DNA of 42,400 bases, taken from Rhodobacter sp. (GTDB lineage Bacteria; Pseudomonadota; Alphaproteobacteria; Rhodobacterales; Rhodobacteraceae). How positions within the stretch are numbered: the stretch's first letter is position 1; every line of letters begins with the position of its first letter. The stretch covers positions 1 through 42,400 of the forward strand of contig JAIYDJ010000056.1 in the NCBI GenBank assembly GCA_027487575.1. Direction: 5' to 3'. Made by a program: the position numbers and the translations under genes. The notes below the pieces were generated by a model. The model did not search any database. It saw nothing but the letters and a program-made list of their open reading frames with translations, and had not been told where the DNA came from. This document shows, piece by piece, positions 40,747-42,400 of the stretch.

Positions 40747-40943
40747 AACTGCGCCCTCGGCTCGGCCCCTTTCTGCTTCTCGGGCTTCTCGCCGCTTGCT
40801 CTGGCGGGGAGACTGGCACTGTCTCGCCCTGCCACGGCCAGTTCCGCGCGGAGGGCAAGTACTTCGCTGCCCGCAAAACTGCAGATGGATCGACCGTGGT
40901 CGTCAGCACGATGAACGCGCCGCAAGCCGGTTGCGCGGACTGA
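40743..40943 (+). CDS. VirB7-like small lipoprotein
   Basis: The ATG overlaps the virB4 stop. The 66-residue protein has a lipobox, L-L-A-A-C, at residues 15-19 and a short mature part with two further Cys (S-P-C-H-G and A-G-C-A-D). Size, lipidation and place suggest a VirB7 analogue that anchors the outer-membrane core, though the sequence is not diagnostic. Confidence 0.75.
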   Translation: MKLRPRLGPFLLLGLLAACSGGETGTVSPCHGQFRAEGKYFAARKTADGSTVVVSTMNAPQAGCAD

Positions 40944-40949
40944 TCGCCG

Positions 40950-42071
40950 ATGAACGTCGTGCGCCCCCTCGTTAGTTTCGGTGTCGGTCTTGGCCTTGGC
41001 CTAGCGCTGCCGCTGGCGGCATCCGGCCAAGGCGTGCCCATCATCGATGGATCACGCCTCGCAAACTTCATCTCGCGTCTGACCGAACAGGCGGAAGATG
41101 CTTTGAAGCAAGGCGAGAAGCTGGAGACGCAAAGCCAGCTCAGCGAGATCGAACAGGATCAGTTGGCGGCCTTCGAGCGCTTTCTGGCGGATACGACGGG
41201 CGTGACGGACCTCAGCGGCTTTGAGACCGGAAGCGCAGGGTTTCCACCTGCCGATGAAGTCTATCCGATCACCGAGGACAGCCCCGAGAGCAACCGGCTC
41301 TTTGGCGAGGGTGAGACGGTCGAGGCGATGATCATCGCCACCGCACGTCGCTATGAAACCCATCCCGGGGTTCAGAAGGTCGGCCTGACCCCGACCACCT
41401 GGCGGATCCTGTTTCAGTCGCTGGTCAAGCAGGAAAGTGCTTTCAACAACGCAGCCATCAGCCCGGTCGGCGCGCTCGGGTTTTGCCAGTTGATGCCGGG
41501 AACGGCCTCAGATCTTGGCGTTGATCCAAACGATCCGTTGCAAAACCTCGATGGTGGGGCGCGGTATCTCGCGACGCAACTCGACAGCTTCGGTCGGATC
41601 GACTTTGCGCTTGCGGCGTACAATGCCGGACCCGGCAACGTCCGTAAATACGGAGGCATTCCCCCCTTCGAGGAAACCCAGAACTACGTGCGCCGCATCT
41701 CCGGGTTCTACGACGCCTATCTCTCGGTCATCACCGGCGTCGATGTTACGGGCACGCTTGCGGGGGCGGAGGGCGCCAGTGCCGAGTGGGGAAATATGTC
41801 GTCTGCCTTCATCGGCTATGCAGGTGCGCAATCGGGCCAGATCGAAGCCGCCATGGCCAGGATCAAGGGGTTTCTGGAGGACGCAAAGCCCCAGACCCCG
41901 AAACAGGCGGTGGATCAGAACACCTACATGATCGCCGAACGCGCCCGCCTTCTGGCGCTGACCCTGCGCCTACGCGCAGGTGCCGTGAAAGTCGAGGCGG
42001 CAAGTGGCCTCTCGGACGCAGCCCAAGCCCTTCAACATTCGACTTTCTGGGAGTACCGCAATGAGAATTGA
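40950..42071 (+). CDS. Lytic transglycosylase with VirB5-like N-terminal segment
   Basis: The 373-residue protein has a signal peptide ending A-S-G-Q near residue 27, a segment of about 55 residues that resembles the mature start of the next gene's VirB5 ([11 protein letters not shown] and a coiled, Gln/Glu-rich run), then an SLT domain with catalytic Glu162 (K-Q-E-S-A-F-N-N), G-F-C-Q-L-M-P and A-A-Y-N-A-G-P, and a helical C-terminus. It overlaps virB5 by 11 bp. It is the second transglycosylase of the locus and is much longer than the first. Confidence 0.88.
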   Translation: MNVVRPLVSFGVGLGLGLALPLAASGQGVPIIDGSRLANFISRLTEQAEDALKQGEKLETQSQLSEIEQDQLAAFERFLADTTGVTDLSGFETGSAGFPPADEVYPITEDSPESNRLFGEGETVEAMIIATARRYETHPGVQKVGLTPTTWRILFQSLVKQESAFNNAAISPVGALGFCQLMPGTASDLGVDPNDPLQNLDGGARYLATQLDSFGRIDFALAAYNAGPGNVRKYGGIPPFEETQNYVRRISGFYDAYLSVITGVDVTGTLAGAEGASAEWGNMSSAFIGYAGAQSGQIEAAMARIKGFLEDAKPQTPKQAVDQNTYMIAERARLLALTLRLRAGAVKVEAASGLSDAAQALQHSTFWEYRNEN

Positions 42072-42283
42072 CCGTCTGGCCGCCACGGCCATCCTCTGTC
42101 TTGGGCTCACAGGCTCAGCGATATTCGCGCAAGGCGTGCCTGTGATTGATGGCACCAACCTTGCCAAGAACATCGAGCAGCTTCAGGCCGCCCTGCGCGA
42201 TGCGGAAAACCAGATCGCGCAGATCGAGGAGTTGAAAAAGCAGGTCGAGAACGGCATCTCCCAATTGACCAATCTGGAAGGCA

Positions 42284-42398
42284 TGTCCGCCATCAGCACC
42301 CACGGAACATTTTGGCGTGATTGCGTAGCGGAGGTTTTGCGGCTCATCTTGACCCCACATGGAGGTGGAGATGACAAAGAACCCCGTGACGACGAAGG
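42284..42398 (+). mobile_element. Right copy of the insertion-sequence terminus (5' end, reading outward)
   Basis: This segment is identical to the left window end in inverted orientation over 115 bp. It starts with TGTCCGCC inside virB5 and contains the leader, GGAGG and ATG of a transposase-like ORF. The two copies face outward, so the 42.2 kb between them could move as a composite unit, or the window may simply end where a repeat broke an assembly. Confidence 0.75.
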
Positions 42399-42400
42399 CG
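42371..42400 (+). CDS. Transposase-like ORF, first codons only (right IS copy)
   Basis: ATG preceded by GGAGGTGG starts the same M-T-K-N-P-V-T-T-K-A reading frame as the left copy and leaves the window after ten codons. It fits an orfA of an IS3-type element but cannot be identified from this length. Confidence 0.5.
   Translation, partial: MTKNPVTTKA

Larger units (their letters stand above)
42061..42400 (+). pseudogene. virB5: virB5, interrupted by the right-hand insertion sequence
   Basis: The ATG at 42061 opens a signal peptide (ending F-A-Q near residue 24) and a VirB5-type coiled N-terminus (G-V-P-V-I-D-G-T-N-L-A, then E-N-Q-I-A-Q-I-E-E-L). About 74 native codons are present before the duplicated element end at 42284, after which the frame runs on through IS sequence to the window edge. 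VirB5 is the minor pilin at the pilus tip. If no intact copy exists elsewhere, transfer should be impaired; the rest of the gene would lie beyond the IS. Confidence 0.8.

Noticed and set aside
1..42400. CRISPR arrays, tRNA or rRNA genes, and toxin-antitoxin pairs
   Set aside because: No spaced direct-repeat array, tRNA-like cloverleaf, rRNA segment or recognisable toxin-antitoxin pair was seen by eye.

Overview
The window looks like part of a conjugative metal-resistance plasmid, or a large mobile segment, from a GC-rich alphaproteobacterium. The gene families and the layout of the type IV secretion locus suggest Rhodobacterales (Roseobacter, Paracoccus or Rhodobacter relatives). This host call is inference from protein character, because no rRNA, tRNA or chromosomal housekeeping gene is present. 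No replication module (repABC, repA or parAB) can be recognised. The two ends carry the same 115-bp sequence in inverted orientation, each holding the 5' end of an outward-reading transposase-like ORF. The right copy interrupts virB5.

Layout. (i) 278-9649 is a copper and cell-envelope block: a papain-like lipoprotein, a Met/His-rich small secreted protein, a multicopper oxidase, a TlpA-like thioredoxin, a five-gene minus-strand operon (SCO, PCuAC, SCO, M23 peptidase, DUF411 protein), apolipoprotein N-acyltransferase (lnt) with a tiny membrane protein, and a divergent L,D-transpeptidase. (ii) 9699-13042 holds a small lipoprotein and a manganese-type unit: a two-domain multicopper oxidase coupled to a ZIP transporter, divergent from mntR across a perfect MntR-like palindrome. 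(iii) 13051-18384 is a pbr-like unit: a MerR regulator with ynfA, divergent from a P1B-2 metal ATPase, a methyltransferase-like membrane protein, lspA, dsbB and a DsbA-like protein. (iv) 18388-28670 is a nickel/cobalt block: an InrS/CsoR-type sensor, an MFS exporter with a His-rich tail and a YqaA protein, divergent from a His-rich peptide, HupE and a partner; then a complete nikABCDE-type importer with a GntR/HutC regulator. (v) 29127-34540 is a Cus-type RND efflux operon without an outer-membrane component. (vi) 34515-42400 is plasmid backbone: an HTH protein, two secreted unknowns, and a virB locus (transglycosylase, virB2, virB3, virB4, a VirB7-like lipoprotein, a transglycosylase with a VirB5-like N-terminus, interrupted virB5).

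How it works together. Three MerR-type promoters with 19-bp spacers share almost the same dyad core. They sit before the metal ATPase, the SCO/PCuAC operon and lnt. The single MerR regulator encoded here therefore probably links metal export, periplasmic copper handling and envelope enzymes. My main hypothesis is that the plasmid carries metal-induced spare copies of envelope enzymes that depend on exposed cysteines (Lnt, L,D-transpeptidase, Dsb pair), plus LspA and a peptidoglycan hydrolase homologue, so that lipoprotein maturation and wall cross-linking continue during metal stress. Separate sensors for manganese (MntR) and nickel (InrS-like), and a GntR-type regulator in the nik operon, complete a multi-metal island.
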